A DNA stretch of 64,000 nt. Origin: Sphaerobacteraceae bacterium. GTDB lineage: Bacteria; Chloroflexota; Chloroflexia; Thermomicrobiales; Thermomicrobiaceae. The notes beneath the pieces were generated by a model. It made no database searches and was not told the DNA's origin. It saw only the letters and a list, made by a program, of their open reading frames with translations. The position numbers and the translations under genes are program-made. The stretch is taken from NCBI GenBank assembly GCA_007695115.1, contig REEK01000170.1, positions 1-64,000 of the forward strand. Reading direction: 5' to 3'. Below are positions 44,640-52,511 of the stretch, piece after piece (position 1 is the first letter of the stretch; every line of letters begins with the position of its first letter).

Positions 44640-45665
44640 CTAGTCTGTCCAGCTCATCCCGGAAGCGGGGTCGATTCCGTCTTCCCGGAACAGCGTTTCG
44701 GGATCAGAGGCGCTCGGCGACCCATCCCCATTGACGGAGAACTCCACTACCGCGGCCCGGAACGTATTGCCGTCAGGGTCAAAGAATGCGAGGAAGTCTC
44801 CGCTCGGGGACCACTCCGGCGCAGTCACGTCGCCCAGTTCGGTTATCCGGGTTGGATCACCACCGTCTGCGGGCATCACCCAGATGTCCGATTGCCCCTC
44901 ATATCGACGAACAAACGCGATCCACTCGCCATCAGGAGACCAGCGCGGGAAGAATGACGAATCATCCGGCCCACCACTCGTAAGGTCAGTTCGCTCATCA
45001 TGATTGAGATCACAGATTCGCAGTTCCATCCAGCGATTGAGGTCCGCCTGACCACTCATGCGCTGAGCAAAAACGATCTGCGTTCCATTCGGCGCGAAAT
45101 CTGGTCGCTCGACATTGTCGTTCTGACGCTGCGAGCAAGGAACTCTCCAGGGGTCTCCCGTGGCACTTCGTCGATGCCAGAGAAAGTTGTAGCTGGTGCC
45201 GGCATCGCTCACGTAGGCGACGCCAACCCCAGTCGGAGAGAACACGGGATCGAGCGCCCAGGACACCTGATCCAGATACGCTTCTGTCCCCGGAGTCGAG
45301 TCGGGCTGGTTACCGGTCACGCGCTGTCCGGAGCCTGAATCTGCATCAGCGAGAAACAGGTCTGAGTAAGCGTCCCCCGTGCGAACAAAGAGGAACTGAT
45401 CACCATTGTGAGACCATGCCGGCGAAGATGCATCCCCATAGTCGGTTAGTTGCGTAGTAGAGCCATCCCAGAGGTGAATATCGCCGTCTGCCGCAAAGAG
45501 AATTGTTCCCTCGTCTGCGGCAGCGGCTTCCAGTCGAGGATCGGCTTCGGCATCCATTTCGCCACAGGATGCCAGCGCGACCGCGAACGTGATCGTTACC
45601 AGGATTGTCGTGACGATGAACCGTCGGTGCTTGAATGAGATCACACGTGGCCTTCCGTACTTCAC
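44640..45665 (-). CDS. PD40/TolB-like beta-propeller lipoprotein
   Basis: 341 residues. Residues 17-34 form a signal sequence ending in the lipobox ALASCGE (Cys34 the predicted lipidation site). The rest is a beta-propeller of PD40 type with repeated SPAWSHNGDQFLFVR, DPVFSPTGVGVAYVS and FPRWSPDGEWIAFVR blades. It is exported and membrane-anchored; the function is unknown, and TolB-like resemblance does not imply a Tol system. It overlaps the murE stop as ATGA and is the last gene of that operon. Confidence 0.82.
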   Translation of the reverse strand: MKYGRPRVISFKHRRFIVTTILVTITFAVALASCGEMDAEADPRLEAAAADEGTILFAADGDIHLWDGSTTQLTDYGDASSPAWSHNGDQFLFVRTGDAYSDLFLADADSGSGQRVTGNQPDSTPGTEAYLDQVSWALDPVFSPTGVGVAYVSDAGTSYNFLWHRRSATGDPWRVPCSQRQNDNVERPDFAPNGTQIVFAQRMSGQADLNRWMELRICDLNHDERTDLTSGGPDDSSFFPRWSPDGEWIAFVRRYEGQSDIWVMPADGGDPTRITELGDVTAPEWSPSGDFLAFFDPDGNTFRAAVVEFSVNGDGSPSASDPETLFREDGIDPASGMSWTD

Positions 45666-47200
45666 TTCCCGGTTCGGTCTCTATCTGCGGCCCTGTAGCC
45701 GGCATGGTTCAGCGCAGCTGCTGCGATGTTAGCTTCGTTCCAGGGTCTGCGCTGATCACCATAGATCATACTCGTTTCGTGCCCTTTACCGGCAAGCAGA
45801 ATTGTATCGCCCGGTCGCGCACGAGACACAGCCTCCTCGATCGACGCCTTGCGGTCTTCGACGTTGAGAAATGACTCCCCGTCAACAGCTCCAGCTTCGC
45901 GAGCGCCATCTGCAATATCGTCGATAATGCGCTGCGGATCCTCGAACCTTGGATCTTCAGACGTAAAAATGCTGAAGTCCGCCAGTTCGGCAGCGATTCT
46001 CCCTTGAACAGCTCGCTTACCTGTGTCGCGCTCGCCAGCGCTTCCCATGACGAGAATGACGCGGCCACGAGTCACCGAACGAACCAGGTCCAGTGTCGCC
46101 GCCAGCGACGCCGGAGAGTGCGCGTAGTCGACGATAACATTGAATGGCTGCCCGAAATCTACTGGTTGCATGCGCCCCGGTACATGAGACAACGACTCGA
46201 GCCCCTGTGCAATCTGCTTCAGATCCAGTCCAACCGCCATTCCTGCTCCAGCGGCTGCCATAGCATTAAAGACGTTGTAGTAGCCGATTAGTTTCAGATT
46301 GACCTGCACGGATTTCGAATCAGCGGTCATTGTAAATGATGTACCGGTCGCACCGACGCTGACGTCACTCCCGAAGATCGTCGCCGAGGAATCTTCGAGG
46401 CTGAACCACGTGACAGGAAGACAAGACGACTGCCCTATCATCCGGGCTCCCGGATCATCCAGATTAACGACCACCCCCCGAGGATACGGCCGATCGCGAC
46501 CTGATTCAACATGCCTGATGAGCTGAGCCTTCGCCTCACGATACGCCTCGACCGTCCCGTGAAAATCGAGATGCTCACGCGTCACGTTGGTCACGATGCC
46601 GACGTCAAACGGGCAGTGATTCAGCCGGTAGAGTGCCAGCGCGTGTGAAGTAGCCTCAAGAATGGCCCAGTCGACCGATTCTTCCACCATATCAGAGAGT
46701 AGTCGTTGAACTTCGAGCGATTCCGGGGTTGTCTGACGAGTGTCGTGCTCGACAATCGAGTCGCCGATTCGGATTGCGACGGTACCCACCATACCGGTGC
46801 GCAGGCCGTTGGCTCTAAGCATCGCATCGACCAGATAGGTGGTCGTTGTCTTTCCGTCGGTTCCGGTTATTCCGATCACGCCAAGCTTGTCACCAGGATA
46901 GTCGAAGAAGCGAGCTGAAACGGGTGCAAGCGCTTCCCGGGAATTGGATACGACGGCAACTGCGTCGAAGTCATCCGCTGCGGAAGGATCTTCTACCAGA
47001 GCTGCACTAGCGCCACGCTGACGTGCTTGCTGAAGGAAGGAGTGTCCATCGGCGTATCCCCCGCGGAGTGCAACGAAGAGATCTCCCTGCGAGATCTTGC
47101 GGGAGTCGTATTGGATTCCGGAAATCAACAAGTCGTCACGATCTCGAAGGACCGAGGCGTCAAGCCCTTTCAGCAACGAAGTGAGGGTCCACGGGCTCAT
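45662..47200 (-). CDS. murE: UDP-MurNAc-tripeptide synthetase (MurE)
   Basis: A 512-residue Mur ligase. Seen: ATP P-loop GITGTDGKTTTTYLVDA near 114-130, TNVTREHLDFHGTVEAY near 212-228 with the carbamoylated-lysine region after it, and VDYAHSPASLAATLDLVR near 353. The third-residue specificity site that is DNPR in DAP-adding enzymes reads SEDPRFEDP near 427, as EDPR, closer to the DDPR of the lysine-adding Thermotoga enzyme. The third residue of the stem peptide may thus be lysine or ornithine rather than meso-DAP. It directly follows a FemAB-type ligase gene. Confidence 0.92.
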   Translation of the reverse strand: MSPWTLTSLLKGLDASVLRDRDDLLISGIQYDSRKISQGDLFVALRGGYADGHSFLQQARQRGASAALVEDPSAADDFDAVAVVSNSREALAPVSARFFDYPGDKLGVIGITGTDGKTTTTYLVDAMLRANGLRTGMVGTVAIRIGDSIVEHDTRQTTPESLEVQRLLSDMVEESVDWAILEATSHALALYRLNHCPFDVGIVTNVTREHLDFHGTVEAYREAKAQLIRHVESGRDRPYPRGVVVNLDDPGARMIGQSSCLPVTWFSLEDSSATIFGSDVSVGATGTSFTMTADSKSVQVNLKLIGYYNVFNAMAAAGAGMAVGLDLKQIAQGLESLSHVPGRMQPVDFGQPFNVIVDYAHSPASLAATLDLVRSVTRGRVILVMGSAGERDTGKRAVQGRIAAELADFSIFTSEDPRFEDPQRIIDDIADGAREAGAVDGESFLNVEDRKASIEEAVSRARPGDTILLAGKGHETSMIYGDQRRPWNEANIAAAALNHAGYRAADRDRTGK

Positions 47201-47202
47201 CG

Positions 47203-48270
47203 TCAGGCGCCTGGACCTGAGCGAAATCGCCGCCAGAGGTTGACGAGTCCGGGCTGATAGACTCGCTCATGGACACCGGGATAAATGGATATGTCTCCAC
47301 CAAACCCCTGTTTGAATCGGTAGACGCCCCAGAGGCCGGAACGAACATTGATTTCGTCCTCGCTCGCTTCGTCTGGGGGAGTGTCTGTCGGAGGAATACC
47401 CCACAGATCGTAGCGCTCGCATCCCCGCTCTCGAGCCCACTTCATCGCTTCGAACTGCAGCAGATGTGTCGGCATATGGCGTTGAGCATGTCGCGACGAG
47501 GCGCCGAACATGTAGATCGCCTCGTCCTGGTGCTTGAGAATGATTGCCCCAGCGACGATCGAGCCATCGAACTCAGCCACCAGAAGGGCAGCATCTTCAC
47601 CGAAGGCGTCGATCATGTCGGCGTAATACTCGATGCTGTGGATACCAAATTCATCGCGGGAACTGGTCTCTTCCAGAATCTCGTAAAACTCGGGAATTTC
47701 GTCAACTGATGCTTCACGGATCGTGACACCACGACGTCCGGCGAGCCGGATGTTGTAGCGGGTCTTGCTCTTCATAGCTTCGAGAAGCTCATCGTCTGAG
47801 CCAGACACCGGCACCTTGATGGTACGCAGCGGCTGGAGCTCGATTGGCGAAGGTTGCCACCCGAGTTGGCCCTGCTCTGTGAGACCCGAGATCGGGGCAT
47901 CTGGCTCGACAAACGCGACAACGCTTCGACGCTGAGAAGCGAGGTCGTCAATTGCCAGCGTGAGTGTGGCCAGTTCTGCAGGAGATGTCTGGTCAGAAAC
48001 GACCGGACCCCGTGGAGCGTACAGCACGGTGAACGGGCCGATTGACCGCACCAGCACCTGGGCAGCAGCCACAGGCTTGTCCCGGTTTTCGACCACTATC
48101 CGAACCGGCTCCCAGCCGTGGAGTGACTTGAATTCTCCCCACTGCCAGGTCTGAAGAACACTGCCACCGAGCGCTGAGATCGCAGCATCCCATTCAGCAC
48201 GATTGGAAACATGTTTCGCGCGAATAGAATGGGCCAGCGTTGCGGCAACATTCGGGTTGACTACGTTCAT
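47203..48270 (-). CDS. FemAB-family peptidyltransferase
   Basis: 355 residues with two GNAT-like domains of the FemABX fold. Seen: an N-terminal QTWQWGEFKSLHGWEPVRI near 40-58 and LYAPRGPVV near 84; the second domain has KTRYNIRLAGRRGVTIREAS near 168-187, YYADMIDAF and YDLWGIPPTD near 292, a typical Fem end. There is no coiled-coil arm like that of FemA. FemAB proteins add amino acids from aminoacyl-tRNA to the lipid II side chain. It sits two bases upstream of murE, in line with interpeptide-bridge synthesis. It overlaps the HEAT gene by four bases. Confidence 0.87.
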   Translation of the reverse strand: MNVVNPNVAATLAHSIRAKHVSNRAEWDAAISALGGSVLQTWQWGEFKSLHGWEPVRIVVENRDKPVAAAQVLVRSIGPFTVLYAPRGPVVSDQTSPAELATLTLAIDDLASQRRSVVAFVEPDAPISGLTEQGQLGWQPSPIELQPLRTIKVPVSGSDDELLEAMKSKTRYNIRLAGRRGVTIREASVDEIPEFYEILEETSSRDEFGIHSIEYYADMIDAFGEDAALLVAEFDGSIVAGAIILKHQDEAIYMFGASSRHAQRHMPTHLLQFEAMKWARERGCERYDLWGIPPTDTPPDEASEDEINVRSGLWGVYRFKQGFGGDISIYPGVHERVYQPGLVNLWRRFRSGPGA

Positions 48271-49229
48271 TGGTCCTCCAGGCCAGTGGGCTCCCGCAGG
48301 AATGTGGCTTCTTCGATCGCCTCTTTGATCAACTCCTTGCGATGCTCATCAGAGACCTGCGTCTCGAGATAAACCAGCGTGTCGATTGCGGCCTTGCCGC
48401 CAATACGACCGATCGAGAGGATCGCCACAGATCGAACTTCGTCGTCTTCATCCTCGATCATGGCAGACAGTTGATCGATCGCCGATGGATCCTCGAACTC
48501 TCCGGCAGCCCGAGCAGCCTCGCATCGGATGTCGGGATCTTCGTTCTCGAGCTCACGGAGTACGATCGGCAACCACTCCGGGCTGAGCTGATGTCCCATC
48601 GCGACGATGGCCCCGGCCTGTTCCAGCTCGAAATCAGATTCATAGGCATCGAGAATCGCCTGCCGGACTCGAGGTTCGCCAGTCAGAAACGAAGCGGACT
48701 CGAGCGCACGCCGCCGGACCATCCAGTTTGCTCCGTGGTCCATCAGGTGAAACAGCGCATTGCGGGTCAGCGATGCCGACTCACTATCCAGGGCCTCGGT
48801 CTCGGCATCGAAACTGTACCTGCCGAGTCTCTCAGCCACTGCCTGCTGAACGGCCGCGCTCTGGTCGTTGTGCGCCAGTTCGACAAGGTCAGCCAGAAAC
48901 GCCGTGGAGTCGTCCTCCCAGAGTCCCTGAATCGCACGTGCCCGCACGGTTTCGTCTTCTTCCTTCATCATCAGGCGAAACAGGCGGCTGAAATCAAGCG
49001 CAACGTTTTCGTTGGCCATTTCAACAAGAATGAGCACGGTGTCGCGCTTCAGCTCATCTGGAAGCGTCTGCCAGTGTTGAGCAAACACCGACACCTGACT
49101 TCGGGTCAGATCAGAGAGTTCAGCCAGACGGCCGGGTTCAACTTGCCCGGCCGCTATCTCTCTCAGAATTTCTGCGGGATCAGTCGGTTGATTCGTTGCT
49201 GGATCCTGGTGTGAAGTAAACGACATCAT
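48267..49229 (-). CDS. HEAT-repeat protein
   Basis: 320 residues, all alpha. Repeats of the PBS-lyase/HEAT type are visible at about 70-110, 165-200, 205-250 and 250-300, for example DPDIRCEAARAAGEFEDPSA and DDEVRSVAILSIGRIGG. No catalytic motif or signal peptide is seen, so a cytoplasmic scaffold is likely. GGAGG lies before both ATGs at 49229 and 49226. Its first 50 bases overlap the 3' end of the upstream unknown gene and its stop overlaps the FemAB start as ATGA. A scaffold role for the wall-synthesis genes is inference from the operon only. Confidence 0.75.
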   Translation of the reverse strand: MMSFTSHQDPATNQPTDPAEILREIAAGQVEPGRLAELSDLTRSQVSVFAQHWQTLPDELKRDTVLILVEMANENVALDFSRLFRLMMKEEDETVRARAIQGLWEDDSTAFLADLVELAHNDQSAAVQQAVAERLGRYSFDAETEALDSESASLTRNALFHLMDHGANWMVRRRALESASFLTGEPRVRQAILDAYESDFELEQAGAIVAMGHQLSPEWLPIVLRELENEDPDIRCEAARAAGEFEDPSAIDQLSAMIEDEDDEVRSVAILSIGRIGGKAAIDTLVYLETQVSDEHRKELIKEAIEEATFLREPTGLEDQ

Positions 49230-50856
49230 CCGCCTCCGGATCGATCGTGAACTGAGGATATTTGTCCGACGCTGCGAGATTCCGGATCAGTGCCGCCGGC
49301 ATCGGGCGTTCGACGTTGGCAGCAGCGACAATCTCATCCATCACGGCCATCAACTGTTCGGAGCTGGAATCAACGCGCTCTCCGGCATACGCAAATGCAT
49401 GCTCCAGAACCTGAGCGGGCTGCCGTCGGACGCGATCATCGAGCGGAGACGTGCCTGCCAGCTTTGGAAATCTGTTCTCGCTGACCAGCATGTCCTCGTT
49501 CGGCGCACAGTAGAAGGTCACCGTGTCGAACTTGTACTGCTGCTTCTTTTCGTCGATTGTCAGAAGCTTGCGATCCTGGCCAGAAACGGTCAGGAACTCG
49601 ATCGTGTAGTGCCCAGGCGTCTCGCCAGCTTCGATCGTTACGAAGGCACCCGGAACGAGATGCTCCTTGAAGAACGCAGCGAACCCGGCAAGGTATCCGC
49701 CACGATTGCCCGTCGGAAAGCGCACCTCGATCGGAAAGGTCTGGTTGGTGAGCGGGGACTCGAACGTCACAATCGCCGATCGCTGTCCGGGTAAGACGGC
49801 TCCGGAGATGATCGACTGGAACGTTGCGTCATACGGCAGTACGCCATGACGATGTTCGTAGAATGTCAGAACGTGCTCGACGACGCCCGCATCAATGATT
49901 GAGGGTTCATCGTTCAGATCGATGAGAACTCGATAGTCCTGGCCAACCTCGCTCGCCTTCCGGTTTGCAACATCCGGAGTTGACGTGCCAGACGTCGTCC
50001 AGAAGTGCGCACCAGCAATCCCGACAAACTCGAAATCACGCGTCTCTCGGGAGAGTCGGAAGTTCACCGAAAATACGTGCAACGGGTATTCCTGAGCGTT
50101 CTGACGAATCCCCAGCAAATCCTGGACGATCTGATGATCGGAGACCGGTCCACCCTGCTCGGCAACATAGTCCTTGATCCGTCGCAGATCACCGCGACTC
50201 AGCCGCGGGACTTTGTCCTCGGCCATCCACTCGTCGCCGAAGTTGGCAACAGCGTAGTCATAGGCCAGCTGGTCCCGAAGCGCCTGGACAATCTCCTCAT
50301 CCGTGGCGTCGTTCAGATCTGCAACTGTCTCGACGTCCGCGGCGGCCGGAGCCGCTGAGGCCTCTGGCTCGTCCTGAGGAACAGCTTCAGACTCGTCGAG
50401 TGGCTGATCAGTGAACGTGTCATCACTGGTGACGCCATCATCCGAATAGGTCCCGAATCCTTCGTCATCGGCAATTGCCGTTCGCCGAGCCGGATAATTG
50501 GAAGGAGTCGGCAGTGGCTCGCTGAAACGCGCTGCGAACGTGTGGTCAGCGTCTTCGACGCTTTCCAGCTCCGGAAGCATTCCGGTCCGCGTGGTCAGAA
50601 AGATGACCTCATCATCCTGCTCCTGCCGAATGAAGATGTGATCGTTTGCCTTCAATGCGGCATCGATCGAATCAACCTTGGTGCCATCCGCGGTTTCCAG
50701 ATGATCGGCAATAGCGCTCAACCGCACTGAGATAGGAGATGTTGCGCTAAAGAATCGAGCAGTTGCGCTTACCAGCCCGAAGACCTTCTCGGCCACTTCC
50801 TTCTGGTCTGCTGATCCCTTGAACTTCGGACGGACTGTTTCCGCGGTTGCCTGCAT
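49180..50856 (-). CDS. Unrecognised protein with repeated winged-helix-like modules
   Basis: 558 residues from ATG 50856 (GGAAGG six bases upstream; an in-frame TTG at 50889 is less likely). No family is recognised. Three segments share a helix-helix-helix-strand-strand layout: about 15-80 (ending NDHIFIRQEQDDEVIFLTT), about 210-285 (RRIKDYVAEQGGPVSDHQIV, then FEFVGIAGAHFW) and about 490-550 (ending YPQFTIDPEADDVVYFTPG). This resembles HARE-HTH-type winged helices. Between the first two lies an acidic linker; the middle is an all-beta region (about 300-460). No membrane helix. It precedes the HEAT, FemAB and murE genes in one operon. Possible DNA- or protein-binding regulator; function unknown. 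Confidence 0.7.
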   Translation of the reverse strand: MQATAETVRPKFKGSADQKEVAEKVFGLVSATARFFSATSPISVRLSAIADHLETADGTKVDSIDAALKANDHIFIRQEQDDEVIFLTTRTGMLPELESVEDADHTFAARFSEPLPTPSNYPARRTAIADDEGFGTYSDDGVTSDDTFTDQPLDESEAVPQDEPEASAAPAAADVETVADLNDATDEEIVQALRDQLAYDYAVANFGDEWMAEDKVPRLSRGDLRRIKDYVAEQGGPVSDHQIVQDLLGIRQNAQEYPLHVFSVNFRLSRETRDFEFVGIAGAHFWTTSGTSTPDVANRKASEVGQDYRVLIDLNDEPSIIDAGVVEHVLTFYEHRHGVLPYDATFQSIISGAVLPGQRSAIVTFESPLTNQTFPIEVRFPTGNRGGYLAGFAAFFKEHLVPGAFVTIEAGETPGHYTIEFLTVSGQDRKLLTIDEKKQQYKFDTVTFYCAPNEDMLVSENRFPKLAGTSPLDDRVRRQPAQVLEHAFAYAGERVDSSSEQLMAVMDEIVAAANVERPMPAALIRNLAASDKYPQFTIDPEADDVVYFTPGSSNESTD

Positions 50857-50912
50857 GGTAAGCCTTCCTGATTTGTCAGAAGCATTCAATCTGGAGCGGG
50901 GAATCCGCCAGC

Positions 50913-51026
50913 CTATCGCTGGCGCAACGAGGCGATGAGTTCGTCCGTTGATACGGGACGATCTTGATTGCGAAGAATGGTGATCACGTAGGTAATTTGC
51001 TCATCCGTGAGTCGCACTTGGCGCAC
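50913..51026 (-). CDS. 37-residue small protein leading the murE/FemAB operon
   Basis: GTG 51026 starts a 37-codon frame ending at TAG 50913, translated as MRQVRLTDEQITYVITILRN and seventeen further residues ending in LRQR. AAAGGAG lies seven bases before the GTG and a promoter with 17-base spacing ends at 51066, so expression is well supported. The peptide is soluble, with a helix-turn-helix-like RNQDRPVSTDELIASL stretch resembling the first helices of the winged modules in the next gene (24 bases would separate it from a TTG start, 56 from the ATG). It could be a small DNA-binding protein or a leader peptide; no homologue is recognised. Confidence 0.65.
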   Translation of the reverse strand: MRQVRLTDEQITYVITILRNQDRPVSTDELIASLRQR

Positions 51027-51065
51027 AGTCTTACTCCTTTGCGGTACAAGGTTCGCCAACCGCGC

Positions 51066-51094
51066 AGTATACCGCAAATGGAGCCAATCTTCAA
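51066..51094 (-). promoter_or_regulatory. Promoter of the small-gene/HEAT/FemAB/murE operon
   Basis: On the minus strand TTGAAG (51094-51089), exactly 17 bases, then TATACT (51071-51066). The start near 51059 gives a leader of about 33 bases carrying the AAAGGAG site. It lies between the stop of the co-oriented ROK gene and the 37-codon gene. Confidence 0.7.
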
Positions 51095-51121
51095 CCGCTT
51101 GTTGAGCAAGAGTGAACTGTG

Positions 51122-52141
51122 CTATTTCGTCTCTATCGACCTCAACGCCAGTGCTGATGCTCCAATGACATTGGCATCGGCCCCAAGGAATGACCGGGTA
51201 ATTCGCGCACGACGCGCTGCGGCCGGATATGAGTATTGCCTCACTCGTGCCATCAGTGGATCGATCAATACCGTTCCTGATTCTGAAACGTATCCCCCGA
51301 ACACCACAACACCTGGACTCAGGACGGTGATCAGGTTCGCCACCGCAATGCCCAGCACCTGTACCGTCTCGGCAATTATCCGGCTGGCTACCCCGTCGCC
51401 CCGTTCGGAATCCGCGAAAATCGACCGCACGGTGAGCGTCCGCTCACCTTCGGCCATCATAATCGCCTGCTCATCACTTGATTCCTGAACAGCCTTTCTG
51501 AAACGTGAAAGAATCGAGGGGCCGGACGCATAGGCTTCGAGATGACCGGGTTTCCCGCAGGAGCAAATCGGGCCATCGGGGGCGATCATCATGTGGCCGA
51601 TCTCTCCAGCAGTGTTGGACGGTCCACGGACAAATTGGCCATCAACCATGATCCCGGCACCGACACCGGTACCAAGATGGATATAGACAACGTCCCGGCT
51701 ACCTCTGGCTGCACCGAACCGCGCTTCCCCAAGCGCAGCGGCACGTGCATCGTTCTCCATAATGGTGGACACGCCGAGATGTTCCTCGATGAGGTGGACT
51801 AGCGGGAAGTTCTCAAACCCGGGCGCACGGTGTGACAGCAGCGTCAGCCCACGATCAGCATCCACCGGTCCGCCAAACGCGATACCCGCTGCGGACAGTT
51901 CATCGGTACGCACGTCAGCACGGTGGCAGGCTTCGTCGATGAGGCCCTCCACCGTATCGAGCACTGTCGTTGCCGCTGCTGAGCTGTCGATTGCATGGGC
52001 CTGCCCGATAATCGCTCCCGCGCGGTCACAAACGACAACCCGCTGCCCACGTCCACTAATTTCGATCCCGAGCACCCGTGTTTCCGGGTCGATCACCTGT
52101 CTACCGGATTCGGTTGTTCCCCGCTCGAATTGCTCACCCAT
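51122..52141 (-). CDS. ROK-family sugar kinase
   Basis: 339 residues. A glucokinase-like ROK kinase without an N-terminal HTH. ATP site: LGIEISGRGQRVVV near 24; substrate and catalytic region AGIAFGGPVDADRGLTLL near 82, ENDARAAALGEARFG near 129-143 with the catalytic aspartate, and HLGTGVGAGIMVDGQFV near 154. The zinc motif reads CSCGKPGHLEAYASG near 193-207, with histidine in place of the usual third cysteine (CxCGxxGCxE). It phosphorylates a hexose; the sugar is unknown. A nested palindrome at 52219-52262 lies just upstream. Confidence 0.87.
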   Translation of the reverse strand: MGEQFERGTTESGRQVIDPETRVLGIEISGRGQRVVVCDRAGAIIGQAHAIDSSAAATTVLDTVEGLIDEACHRADVRTDELSAAGIAFGGPVDADRGLTLLSHRAPGFENFPLVHLIEEHLGVSTIMENDARAAALGEARFGAARGSRDVVYIHLGTGVGAGIMVDGQFVRGPSNTAGEIGHMMIAPDGPICSCGKPGHLEAYASGPSILSRFRKAVQESSDEQAIMMAEGERTLTVRSIFADSERGDGVASRIIAETVQVLGIAVANLITVLSPGVVVFGGYVSESGTVLIDPLMARVRQYSYPAAARRARITRSFLGADANVIGASALALRSIETK

Positions 52142-52218
52142 CGTTTCTCCACAACAGCTGATCGCCGCTCACGGGCGACCCCGAATCCAACAGAAATCTG
52201 GCTAAATCGTAGCAGGTT

Positions 52219-52262
52219 TGTGCGAAAATGCACGATCGATCGTGCAGCACTATTCTCGCACA
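52219..52262. promoter_or_regulatory. Nested palindrome, candidate operator or hairpin upstream of the ROK gene
   Basis: TGCACGATCGATCGTGCA (52229-52246) is a perfect 18-base palindrome, flanked by TGTGCGA (52219-52225) and its complement TCGCACA (52256-52262). For the minus-strand ROK gene, TACGAT (52211-52206) could be a -10, putting the palindrome over the -35. For tRNA-Asn it lies just upstream of the -35 (52271). It has the look of a dimeric repressor site; no cognate protein is known. Confidence 0.5.
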
Positions 52263-52270
52263 GAAACAGG

Positions 52271-52300
52271 TTGGCAGCGCCGGCTGGTGCATGGTAGACT
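52271..52300 (+). promoter_or_regulatory. Promoter of tRNA-Asn
   Basis: TTGGCA (52271-52276), an 18-base spacer and TAGACT (52295-52300), with the mature tRNA starting 25 bases after the -10. Confidence 0.6.
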
Positions 52301-52325
52301 CTGCGCCGTAACAACTGAAGAGCAT

Positions 52326-52397
52326 TCCCCGATAGCTCAATGGTAGAGCGACCGGCTGTTAACCGGTAGGTTGTAGGTTCGAGTCCTACTCGGGGAG
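52326..52397 (+). tRNA. tRNA-Asn(GUU)
   Basis: A 72-base cloverleaf. The acceptor TCCCCGA pairs with TCGGGGA (52390-52396), discriminator G at 52397; D arm GCTC/GAGC; anticodon stem ACCGG/CCGGT with loop CTGTTAA, giving anticodon GTT; T arm GTAGG/CCTAC with loop TTCGAGT. CCA is not encoded. GUU is a queuosine target (see tgt), and charging may go through AspRS plus amidation. An open minus-strand frame over it (52093-52413) is spurious. Confidence 0.97.
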
Positions 52398-52405
52398 CCC
52401 CAGAA

Positions 52406-52432
52406 GGCGCCACAAATGTGGCGTCTTTTTTG
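52406..52432 (+). terminator. Intrinsic terminator of tRNA-Asn
   Basis: CGCCAC (52408-52413) pairs with GTGGCG (52418-52423) around AAAT, extended by a G-U and a G-C pair, followed by seven T. It is a textbook terminator nine bases after the tRNA. Confidence 0.88.
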
Positions 52433-52511
52433 TATCAGTTTTCCAACCGCGTGCTACACTCGCCCCCAACACGTATCGAAGATACCAGCCACCGAAAAGA
52501 ATGGAGCACGA

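Noticed and set aside
48270-49214. 314-codon plus-strand frame
   Set aside because: Antisense to the HEAT-repeat gene over its whole length; no protein family and no ribosome site.
52093-52413. Minus-strand frame across the tRNA region
   Set aside because: It covers tRNA-Asn and its promoter and has no protein signature; the known RNA gene explains the segment.
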